64,000 nucleotides of DNA from Cyanobacteria bacterium OH_PDB_230 (GTDB lineage Bacteria > Cyanobacteriota > Vampirovibrionia > Gastranaerophilales > Gastranaerophilaceae). The notes under the pieces were generated by a model that saw nothing but the letters and a program-made list of their open reading frames with translations, did not search any database and was not told where the DNA came from. The stretch lies in contig JAEZSO010000001.1 in assembly GCA_023421795.1 (NCBI GenBank), positions 124,001 to 188,000 of the forward strand. Direction: 5' to 3'. Position numbers and translations under genes: made by a program. Shown in pieces: positions 15,700 through 24,988 of this stretch. How positions within the stretch are numbered: the stretch's first letter is position 1; every line of letters starts with the position of its first letter.

Positions 15700-16998
15700 T
15701 TAGTTTTTGAAAGGGTTTTCAATTATTATTGTCTGGTCTCTTCCCGGACCTACACTTATTATGGTTACCGGGATACCAACAAGTTCTTCGAGTCTTTTTA
15801 TATATTTTGTTGCGTTTTCCGGCAAATCTTTTAGTTCTTTGACCCCAGAAATGTCGCTGTTCCAACCTTTGAAGGTTTCATAAACAGGTTCTAAATAATT
15901 GTGGACATTTATATTTGTCGGGTAGTCATGGTATATTTTGCCATCTCTTTTGTCTTTGTATGCAACGCAGACTTTAAGTTCGTCAAAATCATTGAATACG
16001 TCTAGTTTTGTTATTGCCATTGTTGTAAGGCCGCTGACAAGTACTGCGTATTTTGATAAAACCGCATCAAACCATCCGCATCTTCTTGCCCTGCCTGTAG
16101 TTGTTCCAAATTCATGCCCTATCGTCTGAATTTTTTCTCCGATATCATCTGTAAGTTCTGTAATAAAAGGACCTTCTCCGACTCTTGTTATATAAGCTTT
16201 TGAAACCCCAAGGACATTTTTTATATGAGTAGGGCCGATGCCGCTTCCTGTTGCCGCGCCGCCTCCGATTGGGTTTGAGCTTGTAACATATGGATAAGTT
16301 CCGTAATCTATATCAAGCATGACTCCCTGAGCACCTTCAAATAAGATTTTTTTGTTTTCTTTTAAGGCTGTTGAAAGCTGAGGAATCCAGTCGTTGCAAA
16401 CGAAAGGTTTGAAAATTTCCGCATATTCATTGCAAAGACTTAAAATTTCTTCTTTGGAATAGGTTTTTGAATTAAAGACTTTTGAAAGCATTTCGTTTTT
16501 CAATTCAAGTATCGCATCAATTCTTTTTTCCAAGAATTCTGCATCATAAAGATCCTGTATTTTTATTCCGTATCTTCCGATTTTATCTGAATAAGTCGGC
16601 CCTATGCCTTTTTTGGTTGTGCCGATTTTGTTTTCTCCTGATGTCTTTTCGCTTATTCCGTCAATATCTATATGATAAGGCATGGTGACTGTTGCCAGAG
16701 GACTGATTTTTAAATTAGAAAGATCAATATTTTTTTCTTTTAAAGAATCAATCTCTTTTTTGAATGACTCCGGATGTATTACAGTTCCGGCTCCAATAAA
16801 ACAAAATTTATTTTCGTAAAGAATTCCTGATGGAATTAAATGAAACTTATATGTTTCATTGTTTACAACAACTGTATGGCCGGCATTGCATCCGCCTTGG
16901 TATCTGATTATTAAGTCAGCGTCTTCCGCCAACAAATCAGTAACTTTAGCCTTGCCTTCATCTCCCCATTGAGCCCCAACAACAACAGTATTTTTCAC
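15700..16998 (-). CDS. purA: Adenylosuccinate synthetase
   Basis: The 432 residues match PurA over the full length: VVGAQWGDEGKAKVTDLL at the N-terminus, GGCNAGHTVV, IGTTKKGIGPTYSDK, EGAQGVMLDIDYGTYPYVTSS, TRVGEGPF and TTTGRARRCGWFD. It makes adenylosuccinate from IMP, aspartate and GTP, the committed step to AMP. The GDEGKGK loop has Ala for the second Gly, a mild change. A single-gene transcript is likely, with its own terminator downstream and a 300-base intergenic region upstream. Confidence 0.96.
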   Translation of the reverse strand: MKNTVVVGAQWGDEGKAKVTDLLAEDADLIIRYQGGCNAGHTVVVNNETYKFHLIPSGILYENKFCFIGAGTVIHPESFKKEIDSLKEKNIDLSNLKISPLATVTMPYHIDIDGISEKTSGENKIGTTKKGIGPTYSDKIGRYGIKIQDLYDAEFLEKRIDAILELKNEMLSKVFNSKTYSKEEILSLCNEYAEIFKPFVCNDWIPQLSTALKENKKILFEGAQGVMLDIDYGTYPYVTSSNPIGGGAATGSGIGPTHIKNVLGVSKAYITRVGEGPFITELTDDIGEKIQTIGHEFGTTTGRARRCGWFDAVLSKYAVLVSGLTTMAITKLDVFNDFDELKVCVAYKDKRDGKIYHDYPTNINVHNYLEPVYETFKGWNSDISGVKELKDLPENATKYIKRLEELVGIPVTIISVGPGRDQTIIIENPFKN

Positions 16999-17120
16999 TT
17001 TGTATTTCCTTATATTTTCTACTTATCAAGTATAGGACAAAACAGAATATAAGCAAAGACGTGTAATATTATTGTAAAATACACACTTAAAATAACTCAT
17101 TTTCAAAACAAAAAGAATAA

Positions 17121-17263
17121 AAAAAAGCCACTCTGTCGAGTGGTCTATTTCTGCATCCTAATGGTCTCTTCTTTGTGTTTATTATTTAGGAGTTTATATG
17201 TGTTCGGGGTTGTAATGTTTCGCTGTGTGTTTTTATTTGGTGTGTCGATTACACTTAAATCTT
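17121..17263 (-). ncRNA. Putative A/C-rich small RNA 1
   Basis: In the 322-base gap between purA and the next gene, the minus strand has TTGACT (17299-17294), 17-18 bases, then ATAATAA, followed by about 140 bases ending in CCACTC-GACA-GAGTGG and eight Ts, a clear terminator. The stretch between is very poor in G (ACACACAGCG, AAACATTACAACC, ATAAACTCCTAAAT) and has no ORF beyond four codons. A second element at 38.0 kb shares the motifs ATAAAC(T)CCTAAA and AAGAGACYAT in the same order before its terminator. A weak hairpin (CAACC/GGTTG) at 17296-17311 may end the upstream radical SAM transcript. Confidence 0.45.
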
Positions 17264-17320
17264 ATAATATTATTATGACATATTAAAATAGAAAGTCAAC
17301 CCTACGGTTGGATATTTATA

Positions 17321-18913
17321 TTATTTGCTTAATAATCTGTAATATTCTTCTTTTAATATGCTATGATTTGGGTGTATTTCAATAAAATCCCAAGGGTTTT
17401 TGCCCTCTGGCGATAGTGCTCTAATAGCGAAATAGTCTGAGTTAGGTAGCTTTTTTGCTTTAAGATATTTTTTATAAGTGTTTTTGAAACAACCAATATT
17501 TGATCCTGACTCAAAAACTTCTACCAAATAATCAGAAAGTCTTCTGTCACCTCTGGAGAATAAAGCCTGAATATAGTCCCATTTAACGCTGGAGCACCTG
17601 ATTCTTATGCCTATCTTATGGAATTCTTTTTTTAAGTATTCATATTTTTTCTCAAGTGACTTTGTGGATTCTCTTTCGCAATATTGGAAAGGTGTTTGAG
17701 CTTTCGGTACAAAAGTTGAGAAACTTAAAGTGAAGTCAAAGCCTTTGTGTTGCTTTTTCAATCTTGATACTAAATTGATTAATTCATCTAAATCTTCGTA
17801 TGTTTCTGTAGGAAGGCCTATCATCGCATAGATTTTAAGCCCCTGGAGTCCGTTTTCCTTTGCAACATTAACCATTGAAAATATCTGTTCTTCGCTTAGG
17901 TTTTTGTTTATTACTTTTCTTAGCCTGTCACTGCCGGCTTCTACTGCTATTGTTGCTGTTTTTTGCCCTGCCTTTACAAGCATCTCTATTGTTTTTGGAG
18001 TAACATGATCCGCTCTAAGTGATGAGAGGGTTACTTCAAGTTTTAATCCGCTGTCAATTTTTTTTATTATGTATTCGCAAATATCGTCAAAACGAGGGTG
18101 CGCAGCAATCATGGCTCCTAGAAGAGCTATTTTGTTTGTATATTTTAGTCCCATCTCTATTTTTTCGATTATTTTCTCGTAATCGCAGAACCTTACAGGA
18201 AGGTTTAAATATGAAGCTATACAGAACCCGCATCTTTTCGGGCATCCTCTTTCGACCTCAATAATGAAGGTGTTTGAAAAATAACTTTTTTCGCTGAGAA
18301 TAGGGGTGTAAGTGCAGTCCTCAAGAGGAGCCAGCGTCTTTTTAACAGAATACTCATGGCCATCTAGTGTTGTAACAATGTTCTTTTCAACATCGAAATT
18401 GGTTAATGAAGGAACATAGACGCCTTCAATCTCTGAAAGGATGTTCAGCAGTTCTTTTTTAGGCAGGTTTTTATTTTCTTTTATTGTTTCTATTATTTTT
18501 TTTCCGTAATTTTCTGCATCTCCAACCATAATGAAATCAAAAATGAGTGCAAAAGGTTCAGGATTCGATGTAAGTACAGGTCCTCCTCCAAAAATAAGAG
18601 GGTGTGATTCATCCCTGTCCTTTGCAAGAAATGGGATATTGTATTGTTTTAATATTTTAAATATTGAAAGAAAATCAAGTTCAAAAGAAAACGAAAATCC
18701 CATCACATTGACATTTTTTGGATTAAGGGAAGTGTTTTTTGTGTCAGTAAAAATTCTCTCGATAAATACTTCTTCCATCTCATCTATAAACTTGAATATC
18801 GAGAGATAACCGATAGAAGACATTCCGAAAGAATAAATTCCGGGGAAAGAAAGCCAAACGTTTAATTTATTTTCTTTAGAGTGAGTTCTGGGGTATAGGA
18901 ATATTTCACTCAT
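17321..18913 (-). CDS. B12-binding-type radical SAM protein
   Basis: The 530-residue protein has an N-terminal Rossmann-like part of the cobalamin-binding radical SAM group (GIYSFGMSSIGYLSIF, VMGFSFSFELDFLSI, FGGGPVLTSNPEPFA, FIMVGDAE). The radical SAM core follows with the cluster motif VERGCPKRCGFCIA, then IAVEAGSDRLRKVINKNL and KIYAMIGLPTETYEDL. It resembles the N-terminal half of the TIGR03960-type proteins. The reaction is unknown. Its ATG is 4 bases from the stop of the PerM-like gene, so both are one operon. No lone DxHxxG cobalamin motif is obvious, so cofactor binding is inferred from fold only. Confidence 0.8.
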   Translation of the reverse strand: MSEIFLYPRTHSKENKLNVWLSFPGIYSFGMSSIGYLSIFKFIDEMEEVFIERIFTDTKNTSLNPKNVNVMGFSFSFELDFLSIFKILKQYNIPFLAKDRDESHPLIFGGGPVLTSNPEPFALIFDFIMVGDAENYGKKIIETIKENKNLPKKELLNILSEIEGVYVPSLTNFDVEKNIVTTLDGHEYSVKKTLAPLEDCTYTPILSEKSYFSNTFIIEVERGCPKRCGFCIASYLNLPVRFCDYEKIIEKIEMGLKYTNKIALLGAMIAAHPRFDDICEYIIKKIDSGLKLEVTLSSLRADHVTPKTIEMLVKAGQKTATIAVEAGSDRLRKVINKNLSEEQIFSMVNVAKENGLQGLKIYAMIGLPTETYEDLDELINLVSRLKKQHKGFDFTLSFSTFVPKAQTPFQYCERESTKSLEKKYEYLKKEFHKIGIRIRCSSVKWDYIQALFSRGDRRLSDYLVEVFESGSNIGCFKNTYKKYLKAKKLPNSDYFAIRALSPEGKNPWDFIEIHPNHSILKEEYYRLLSK

Positions 18914-18917
18914 TTAA

Positions 18918-19949
18918 TTATTCTTCCTTTGTTTTGTTTATAACTTTAATATAAAATTCGTCAAACAATGTAGCGATAAGAGCAGCTATGGCAGGCGCAA
19001 GAATTACTCCCCACACGCCTAGAAATTTCGCGGCTACAAGAAATGAAAAGATTACCCATAGGGGATGAAGATCCAAGAATTTGCCAAAGACCAAAGGCCT
19101 TACAAAGTTATTGGAAATCCATTGGGCAATTAAGTATACGCCGATTGTCGGTAAAATCCATACAGGACCTTTAGAAAGTGATGCGAGTATTCCTAAAGTC
19201 AAAGCTATCGTAGGTCCTACAATGGGTATCAAGTCTAATATGCCTGCTAAAAGCCCTAAAAGTATAGAATATTCAATTTTCAGCAGTCCTAAACCTATTG
19301 CCGTAAATATTGCGACGGTAGACATCGACAATCCCTGAGCAACAATGTATCCGCCTACTTTTTCTTCAATCGTGGTAAGTACGCTAAGAGCTCTTCTTCT
19401 TATTCTTGGAGGGAAAAGTTTGAGAGTTCCTTGTTTTATCTGTATTTTCTCGTAAATCAGGTAAAATACTATCATACAAACGGATAGAGCCACTGTTATA
19501 GTTTCAAGTATAGCCATCGTGAAATTCAAAGATTTATTTACTATGTCTGTTGCAAACTGTGATGTATGGCTCAATAATGATTCTATATTTATCAGGTCTA
19601 TTGCGCTCTGTCCCATGATTGTGATTCTGCTTAGATAATCAATCATTTGATCAAATTTTACAGGCAATTCTTTCATAAGCGACTGTATTTCAGTAAATGA
19701 AATCGAGCAAATAGGAATCAAGAAAAGAATTATCAAAAGCAATATCCCTAGCAATACTATTGTAGAAGCAAGTGCCCTATTCATATATTTTGAAAGTTTG
19801 TCCACTAAAGGATTTAGAGAACAAGAAATTACATAAGCCCCGAAAAATAACAGTGCAATCTCTTTAATCTGAAATACAAACCAAATTAAGAATATTACCA
19901 ACAGGGTGAAAATTATGTTTTTAATTTTGAAGTTTTCTTTTAAGAACAT
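18918..19949 (-). CDS. AI-2E/PerM family membrane transporter
   Basis: The 343-residue protein has seven to eight hydrophobic segments and the family's C-terminal signatures: VGGYIVAQGLSMSTVAIFTA, LLGLLAGILDLIPIVGPTIA and PLVFGKFLDLHPLWVIFSF, ending in a charged tail. Family members include autoinducer-2 exporters, Na+(Li+)/H+ antiporters and permeases of unknown cargo. GGAG lies seven bases before the ATG. It is 73 bases after the orphan gene at 20023 and 4 bases before the radical SAM gene. The substrate cannot be told from sequence. Confidence 0.87.
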   Translation of the reverse strand: MFLKENFKIKNIIFTLLVIFLIWFVFQIKEIALLFFGAYVISCSLNPLVDKLSKYMNRALASTIVLLGILLLIILFLIPICSISFTEIQSLMKELPVKFDQMIDYLSRITIMGQSAIDLINIESLLSHTSQFATDIVNKSLNFTMAILETITVALSVCMIVFYLIYEKIQIKQGTLKLFPPRIRRRALSVLTTIEEKVGGYIVAQGLSMSTVAIFTAIGLGLLKIEYSILLGLLAGILDLIPIVGPTIALTLGILASLSKGPVWILPTIGVYLIAQWISNNFVRPLVFGKFLDLHPLWVIFSFLVAAKFLGVWGVILAPAIAALIATLFDEFYIKVINKTKEE

Positions 19950-20022
19950 GAAAATCTCCAGTATGAATTATTTTGTAATTATAATACAAAATTCAATATT
20001 TTTAACTGGCAGATTATATTAG

Positions 20023-20478
20023 TTATTCACCCAGCTGTTTTTTCATCAATGCTTCTGGTGCAATCTCGATTTCCTTCTTCACTCTTTTAATGAAGTCTTC
20101 GTTTTTGAGAAGTTCGATAAGCTGTTTCTTTTCAAAAGGTTTATTTTCTTGGCTGCACTCAAATATAGGCGTTATTTTATTTCCTTGAGGGGAAGTTATT
20201 TCCATTTTCAAGATTCTTCCGTCTTTGTTTACTTTTGATGTGGAAGGTTTTATTGAGAATGTTATGTCGTGTGCAAGACTTTTGAAATCAGGGTTTTTAA
20301 ATTCGAGGTTGACAGGTGCAAATAGGTTTCCGTTTTCGGGAACTTCCCTTTCAGCTCTTTTGAGCAGTTCAGAAACTTTATCCACTACTGTTTCTTCCAA
20401 GTCTTTTACTTTTTGCTTAAATCTGGCAGTAACATGTGGGTTTTTCATTATGTATGGGTGATTGCCTGGGACGCGCAT
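20023..20478 (-). CDS. Hypothetical protein
   Basis: The 151-residue soluble protein is not recognised. It starts MRVPGNHPYIMKNPHVTARFKQKV, has a coiled-coil-like helix (about 20-45), then a beta-rich middle (ITFSIKPSTSKVNKDGRILKMEI, NKITPIFECS) and a helical charged C-terminus. It follows the RelA/SpoT-like gene by 16 bases with a GGAG ribosome site eight bases before ATG, so the pair is co-transcribed. This arrangement would fit an immunity or antitoxin partner, but nothing in the sequence shows that. Confidence 0.6.
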   Translation of the reverse strand: MRVPGNHPYIMKNPHVTARFKQKVKDLEETVVDKVSELLKRAEREVPENGNLFAPVNLEFKNPDFKSLAHDITFSIKPSTSKVNKDGRILKMEITSPQGNKITPIFECSQENKPFEKKQLIELLKNEDFIKRVKKEIEIAPEALMKKQLGE

Positions 20479-20494
20479 TTTTTTTCTCCATTTT

Positions 20495-22225
20495 TTAGTT
20501 ATTAACGTTTTGTTTTGGTCTGTTTGACTCTGCAGCCATGTAGGTTGTTAAACTTTGTACAAGTACTTTTTTTCTATCCGTCTTTGGAATCTTTTTTAGC
20601 CAACTGGCTTCGGTGTGTAATTTTTCTATTTTATTTATGTCCAACATTTTTATAATGTTATCGTATGCTTTTTGTAATTCAATAGCGCTCAATTCTTTTT
20701 CTGATTGAATGAGTTTTGCAGGAGAGGACTTTAAATAATCTTTTATTTGTGGCTGTGTAAGGTTAGTATGGCCTGTTTCTAATTTTCTATAGTATTTATA
20801 AAGTGCATTTAAATAACTATTGTATTCATCATAACCTTCATTAGATAGCAATTTAACATATTTTTCAAGTGGTGTGTATAGTTTTCTTAATAAATGGTTA
20901 CCCGCTGACAAGTCTTTGCTTTTTCTAAGATCGTAAGGGATATGTTCTACATCCGCGAGCTTGTGTACGCCTTTACCTCTTATTTGAAATTCTCCTAAAG
21001 AGCCGTCTTTATATTTCACATTTATTTGTGTTGTTGTATAGCCTGACGGTTTGATACTTTTTAGGTCATTCCAGGTACCGGAACCTTCAAATTGTTTAAG
21101 GTCCATGTTTCTTGATTTTACCGCTTCATGTATGGCGTCAAGGTTATCCGAGTTGAAATATGGGGTGATGTCTTTTCCTTTATAGTTATCAATCGCCAGG
21201 AACTTAATTTTGCCATTAGAAACACCATCGCTCAAATAGTCAACCAGAAGTTGAATTTGAGCATCGCTTACATCATCAAGTACAAGTTGAGTTCCGATTA
21301 AATCCCCGATGCTGTTTCTCGCATCGTCAAGAGATTCAATTTTGATTGGGTTTTTCTTGTCAGTTAGTTTGTTTATTAGTTTGTCTTTTATCGAAGAAGA
21401 ACTTTTAACCCTTACTCTTAGTGTGTCCTTGAGGTCATCAGGTAATATGTCAATAAGCTCCTGTATGCAGCTTTTTTGTCCTGATCCTGCTTCAGGACGC
21501 GCAGAAGCTATACCTTCTTTGTTTAAGGCGTCGCTGTATTTTTTTATTTCAGCAAGTTTTTCGGCGCCGTATCCTGATCCTTCAAGTTTTTCGAGGTCTT
21601 TCGGATCAACATAATTTAAAGGCTTTAATATAGAATTTCTTAAGCTGGTCCAACATGTACCGTTTTTAACCATTTTAAATGATTTGGCTATGTTTGAAGG
21701 GACTTGTTTAAAGCATTTTATTGTTGCATTCAGCATTCCCAAGTCATCTACTTTTTCAATTCCAGACGCTTTTAAAGAACTTTTTGCGCCGAGGATTGAT
21801 GTTCCAACAGAAAAAGTTCCGCTTCCAATGTCTTCCCATGCTTCTTGAGCTTGTTTATCGGTTTTTGCAGTTAATGCTTTGTAGCCGCCTTTTATAAATT
21901 GTAAAGAGCCCGTTGTGACACCGACTGCGACCATAATTGGCAAAAGGGGTGGGAAGGCTGCACACAAAGCAGCTGAACCTACTACTGCTCCTGCTCCTAT
22001 TAGCATGCTTTTAGGGCTGCTGAATAACATTTTTATAGGAGAAATAATGCCTTTTGCAAAGTGTTTAAGGCTTTTGCTAGCACTTATTTTCCCGTCATCA
22101 AAAACGTCTTTCTCTAGGTAGAACTTATTGTTTTTTGCTTTTATTCCTTGAGTTTCGTTGTTGTTTATTGATGATTGGAAGGAGGTGATGTATTTTGTAT
22201 TTTGTCCTATAGGTATCAGCGACAT
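20495..22225 (-). CDS. RelA/SpoT-like nucleotide synthetase domain with hydrophobic N-terminal region
   Basis: From ATG 22225 (AAAGGG upstream) the protein has 576 residues. Residues about 76-111 form a Gly/Ala-rich hydrophobic hairpin. Residues 270-435 carry RelA/SpoT synthetase-like signatures: RVKSSSSIKDK (cf. RVKSxxSIxxK), DLIGTQLVL (cf. DLxGxRxV), KPSGYTTTQINV (cf. NGYxSLHxxV) and EFQIRGKGVHKLADVEH (cf. ExQIRTxxxHxxAExxH), with the catalytic Glu kept. No HD hydrolase, TGS or ACT domain is present, so it is not a housekeeping Rel. A helical C-terminus of 130 residues is unrecognised. Product could be ppGpp, ppApp or tRNA pyrophosphorylation as in toxic small alarmone synthetases. Confidence 0.7.
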   Translation of the reverse strand: MSLIPIGQNTKYITSFQSSINNNETQGIKAKNNKFYLEKDVFDDGKISASKSLKHFAKGIISPIKMLFSSPKSMLIGAGAVVGSAALCAAFPPLLPIMVAVGVTTGSLQFIKGGYKALTAKTDKQAQEAWEDIGSGTFSVGTSILGAKSSLKASGIEKVDDLGMLNATIKCFKQVPSNIAKSFKMVKNGTCWTSLRNSILKPLNYVDPKDLEKLEGSGYGAEKLAEIKKYSDALNKEGIASARPEAGSGQKSCIQELIDILPDDLKDTLRVRVKSSSSIKDKLINKLTDKKNPIKIESLDDARNSIGDLIGTQLVLDDVSDAQIQLLVDYLSDGVSNGKIKFLAIDNYKGKDITPYFNSDNLDAIHEAVKSRNMDLKQFEGSGTWNDLKSIKPSGYTTTQINVKYKDGSLGEFQIRGKGVHKLADVEHIPYDLRKSKDLSAGNHLLRKLYTPLEKYVKLLSNEGYDEYNSYLNALYKYYRKLETGHTNLTQPQIKDYLKSSPAKLIQSEKELSAIELQKAYDNIIKMLDINKIEKLHTEASWLKKIPKTDRKKVLVQSLTTYMAAESNRPKQNVNN

Positions 22226-22252
22226 TAATGTCCCTTTAACATTGGTCCTCAA

Positions 22253-22310
22253 TATATATAAAGTCTTTTATTTAGCAAAATTTGCTATCAGGACTTTTCA
22301 TTATACACAT
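22253..22310 (-). promoter_or_regulatory. Promoter and foldable leader of the RelA/SpoT-like gene
   Basis: The minus strand has an extended -10, TGTGTATAAT (-10 at 22305-22300). It is followed by nested inverted repeats: AAGTC/GACTT outside and TAGCAAA/TTTGCTA inside. The start codon is about 70 bases downstream of the -10. No good -35 is seen. Confidence 0.35.
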
Positions 22311-22471
22311 AATTAATAAAAAAAAATTAATCGACCGTCTAATTCCCGCATTCATAATAGTTTTCGCAGCAAAAACAGGCACTAAGTTTTGTAACAATAT
22401 TTTATGCAAATTTGCTGAAATAACTGAGCTGCTTAACCCTTATACTTACAGGTTTTGTAAGCGAAAAAAAT

Positions 22472-23494
22472 TTACATAGAAATATTTATAATATCTCTGA
22501 CTTGTTTTAGTACAGTTTCAGCTTCATCTCTGGCTTTTTTACTTCCTTCGTTCAGGATGTCATATACTAAATCAAGATCTTTTTTGTATTCTTCTCTTTT
22601 TTCTCTTATATGTGCAAACTTTTTATTTATTATTGATCCGAGCTGTCTTTTGCAGTCAGCGCATCCTCTTTTTCCTGCTTTGCATTCTGATTCTACTTCT
22701 TGGACAGTTTCTTTGTCTGCAAAGATTGAATAATATTCAAAAGCGACTTCGCATTTATCCGGATGCCCCGGGTCGTCTTTTCTTGCTCGGCTTCTGTCTG
22801 TGATTGCCTTCATTACTTTTGCTGAAGTTACTTCTTCATCATCTGATATTTTTATATCGTTGTTGAATGATTTACCCATTTTTTGTCCGTCAATACCTTT
22901 CAAAAGAGGTATTTGCGTCAATTTAGGAGCCGGTTCTTTGAAAAAATCCGTCTTGTAAATATGATTGAATCTTCTTGCGATGTCTCTTGAAATTTCAAGG
23001 TGGGCCAGCTGATCCGTTCCCACGGGAACCAAAGATGCGTTAAAAGCAAGAATGTCGGCTGTTTGAAGCACGGGATATCCTAACAGGCCGTAATTGATTT
23101 GGGGCATATTTTCGCTTTTGTTGTTGGAATCTTTTCCCCTAATGATTTTTGCCATATCTTTCAAGGTAGGATCTCTCTCTACCCAGTTTTGAGGAGTAAT
23201 CATGCTTAAAATGACATGAAGCTCTGCTATTTGAAGTATTTGTGACTGGAAGTAAATTGTGGATTTTTTAGGGTCTATTCCGCAGGCTAACCAGTCCAAT
23301 ACAACGTCTATCCTGTCTTGTTTCAGAGTTTCAGTTTTGTCGTATTTTGTAGTTAAAGCGTGCCAATCCGCTACGCAAAAATAACAGTCGTATTCCTCTT
23401 GAAGCTTAATCCAGTTTGTTAAAACCCCTTCGTAATGTCCCAGATGTAATTTGCCTGTGGGACGCATTCCTGACATTAATTTTTGCTTAGTCAC
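22472..23494 (-). CDS. trpS: Tryptophan-tRNA ligase
   Basis: The 340-residue class I synthetase has SGMRPTGKLHLGHYEGVL (HIGH box as HLGH), the tryptophan pocket LSMITPQNWVERDP, LGYPVLQTADILAF, VPVGTDQLAHLEISRDIA and the KMSKS box as GQKMGKSFNN. The C-terminal part has a Cys-rich GKRGCADCKRQLG stretch and helical anticodon-binding region. It charges tRNA-Trp. No T-box or trp leader is visible upstream. The gene stands alone, with 247 bases before the next gene start downstream. Confidence 0.96.
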   Translation of the reverse strand: MTKQKLMSGMRPTGKLHLGHYEGVLTNWIKLQEEYDCYFCVADWHALTTKYDKTETLKQDRIDVVLDWLACGIDPKKSTIYFQSQILQIAELHVILSMITPQNWVERDPTLKDMAKIIRGKDSNNKSENMPQINYGLLGYPVLQTADILAFNASLVPVGTDQLAHLEISRDIARRFNHIYKTDFFKEPAPKLTQIPLLKGIDGQKMGKSFNNDIKISDDEEVTSAKVMKAITDRSRARKDDPGHPDKCEVAFEYYSIFADKETVQEVESECKAGKRGCADCKRQLGSIINKKFAHIREKREEYKKDLDLVYDILNEGSKKARDEAETVLKQVRDIINISM

Positions 23495-23596
23495 TTTAAA
23501 TACCTCAATAATTTATAGATAAATTTATTATACATAAAAAATATCCGGACAGATTAGAGCTGAAAAATTGTTTGATTTTCAGAATGATTCTGTTGT

Positions 23597-24232
23597 CTAG
23601 CAAAAGCCTAAAACATCCATATTGCAGTACTCATAGAGCTTTTTGTAATCAACGGATTCTTTGCCTGTCACAATCGTATGAGCAAGGCAAGCTCCTAAAA
23701 TTGCTTCAAGCTGAGAAACAGGCAGCATGTTTGAAGGGATTTCCCTCATCCCAAACTTCATTTTGAGCATATCTTGAATGGATTTACAATCGGTTGGCGT
23801 TCTGTGTTTAAAAGGTGCAAAATACCCGAGTGACTTTTTGATATTGTCTACATCAAATCTGTAGATATCAAGGTCTTTGTTTTTGATTTCTTCAAAGTAT
23901 TCACATCCTCTTGTAGAGAATCTTTCAGTCCAGTTATCAGTATTTTTTATTGGCGAATTAAGGTTTACCGCCTGATAACATCTCGAGTTATATTTCCATT
24001 TGCTGTTTATAAGGGTTTCATTTTCAGGTATCGAAACCAAAATTATAGAATTTCTTTTTCCTGGCAGATTGTCTATAAAATATTGGACATCCTGCATTGA
24101 AAAAAGTTTGTCCAGCGTTATTATTTTTAAATTCTTGTCCAGAACCGCTGCAGCTGATTCTGTGGTTGCAGTCGGAGAAAGCGATATTCCTATAAAAGAT
24201 AGCTTTTCTTGGTTATTTAGTCTTGGGCTCAT
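23597..24232 (-). CDS. Hypothetical protein, possible RNase H-fold (DUF429-like)
   Basis: The 211-residue protein begins with FIGISLSPTATTESAAAVLD, a beta strand and short turn like the start of RNase H-fold DUF429 proteins. It contains a VSIPENETLINS segment in place of the usual DAPL motif, and ends with LPVSQLEAILGACLAHTIVTG, like the Asp/Glu-lined final helix of that fold. This similarity is weak, so the family call is tentative. It follows the gene at 24321 by about 90 bases in the same direction. Function is unknown. Confidence 0.5.
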   Translation of the reverse strand: MSPRLNNQEKLSFIGISLSPTATTESAAAVLDKNLKIITLDKLFSMQDVQYFIDNLPGKRNSIILVSIPENETLINSKWKYNSRCYQAVNLNSPIKNTDNWTERFSTRGCEYFEEIKNKDLDIYRFDVDNIKKSLGYFAPFKHRTPTDCKSIQDMLKMKFGMREIPSNMLPVSQLEAILGACLAHTIVTGKESVDYKKLYEYCNMDVLGFC

Positions 24233-24320
24233 TTATTCTTTCTGTGAAAAATGTTGTTTATCTATTATTGCAACCAATCGAAAATCATTGTTTTCGTTTT
24301 ATTGTTTGCTTTCAATCAGG

Positions 24321-24845
24321 TTAAAGTCTGTTTATATTTTTTTGCTGATAAAGTCTTTCAAAGTTAACCTGCATATATTTGTAGCTTTTTAAGGTGCTTT
24401 CCATAGAAGTATTTACTATATAAAATATGAGAGGAAAGCCTATTATAATAGTGAGAAGTATTATCAAAACGTGTTTAATTATTCTTACTATTCTTTTTTT
24501 GACTCTGTTTTTGCCTTTGTTTTCAATTTCTTTTTGCAAGAAATTATTAACAATTTTAGATCTGTCTTCAGGGGATATATCTTCAAAATATGATACAAAT
24601 TCATTGTTTACGCTTATGACAAACTTCTTTGAAGTTTTTGGTTTTGGTTTTTCTTCTTCGTCTGCCTGATCTATCAAACTTTGTATATTTTCGACCTGTC
24701 CCAGAGCAGCAGCTTCTTGTTCGGTAAGGACATTTTGTGAAGGGCTTTCTGATTCGCTTGGTTGAGCGCCTTCAGTATGCTCTTGGATTAGTTTATTAAT
24801 AAGTTCCTCTTGATTCTGGTTGTTTTCAGATAAGTTATCGCTCAT
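24321..24845 (-). CDS. Single-pass membrane protein of unknown function
   Basis: From ATG 24845 (AGGGGTG upstream) the protein has 174 residues. The first 75 are acidic and disordered (Glu, Gln, Ser-rich). A folded stretch, KKFVISVNNEFVSYFEDISPEDR, follows. A basic patch KNRVKKRIVRIIKH leads into one membrane segment, VLIILLTIIIGFPLIFYIV, and a short basic tail. The orientation is probably cytoplasmic N-terminus. It is divergent from the hldE-type operon. An ATG at 24863 would add six residues. Confidence 0.6.
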   Translation of the reverse strand: MSDNLSENNQNQEELINKLIQEHTEGAQPSESESPSQNVLTEQEAAALGQVENIQSLIDQADEEEKPKPKTSKKFVISVNNEFVSYFEDISPEDRSKIVNNFLQKEIENKGKNRVKKRIVRIIKHVLIILLTIIIGFPLIFYIVNTSMESTLKSYKYMQVNFERLYQQKNINRL

Positions 24846-24988
24846 TTTCACCCCTGTTTTCATCCTCAGAACATGCCTGTCCTAAAAACTGCTCGTTATA
24901 CCTTTTATAATTTTGTTTATACAAATTCTTTTATGATAATATTATATTATAGGTAATAATTTTAATCAAATTGATAACGGAGTATTTA

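Noticed and set aside
22282..22479. 65-codon plus-strand ORF in the gap upstream of the RelA/SpoT-like gene
   Set aside because: No ribosome site, overlaps the trpS end and the likely promoter of the minus-strand gene, and the composition is random-like.
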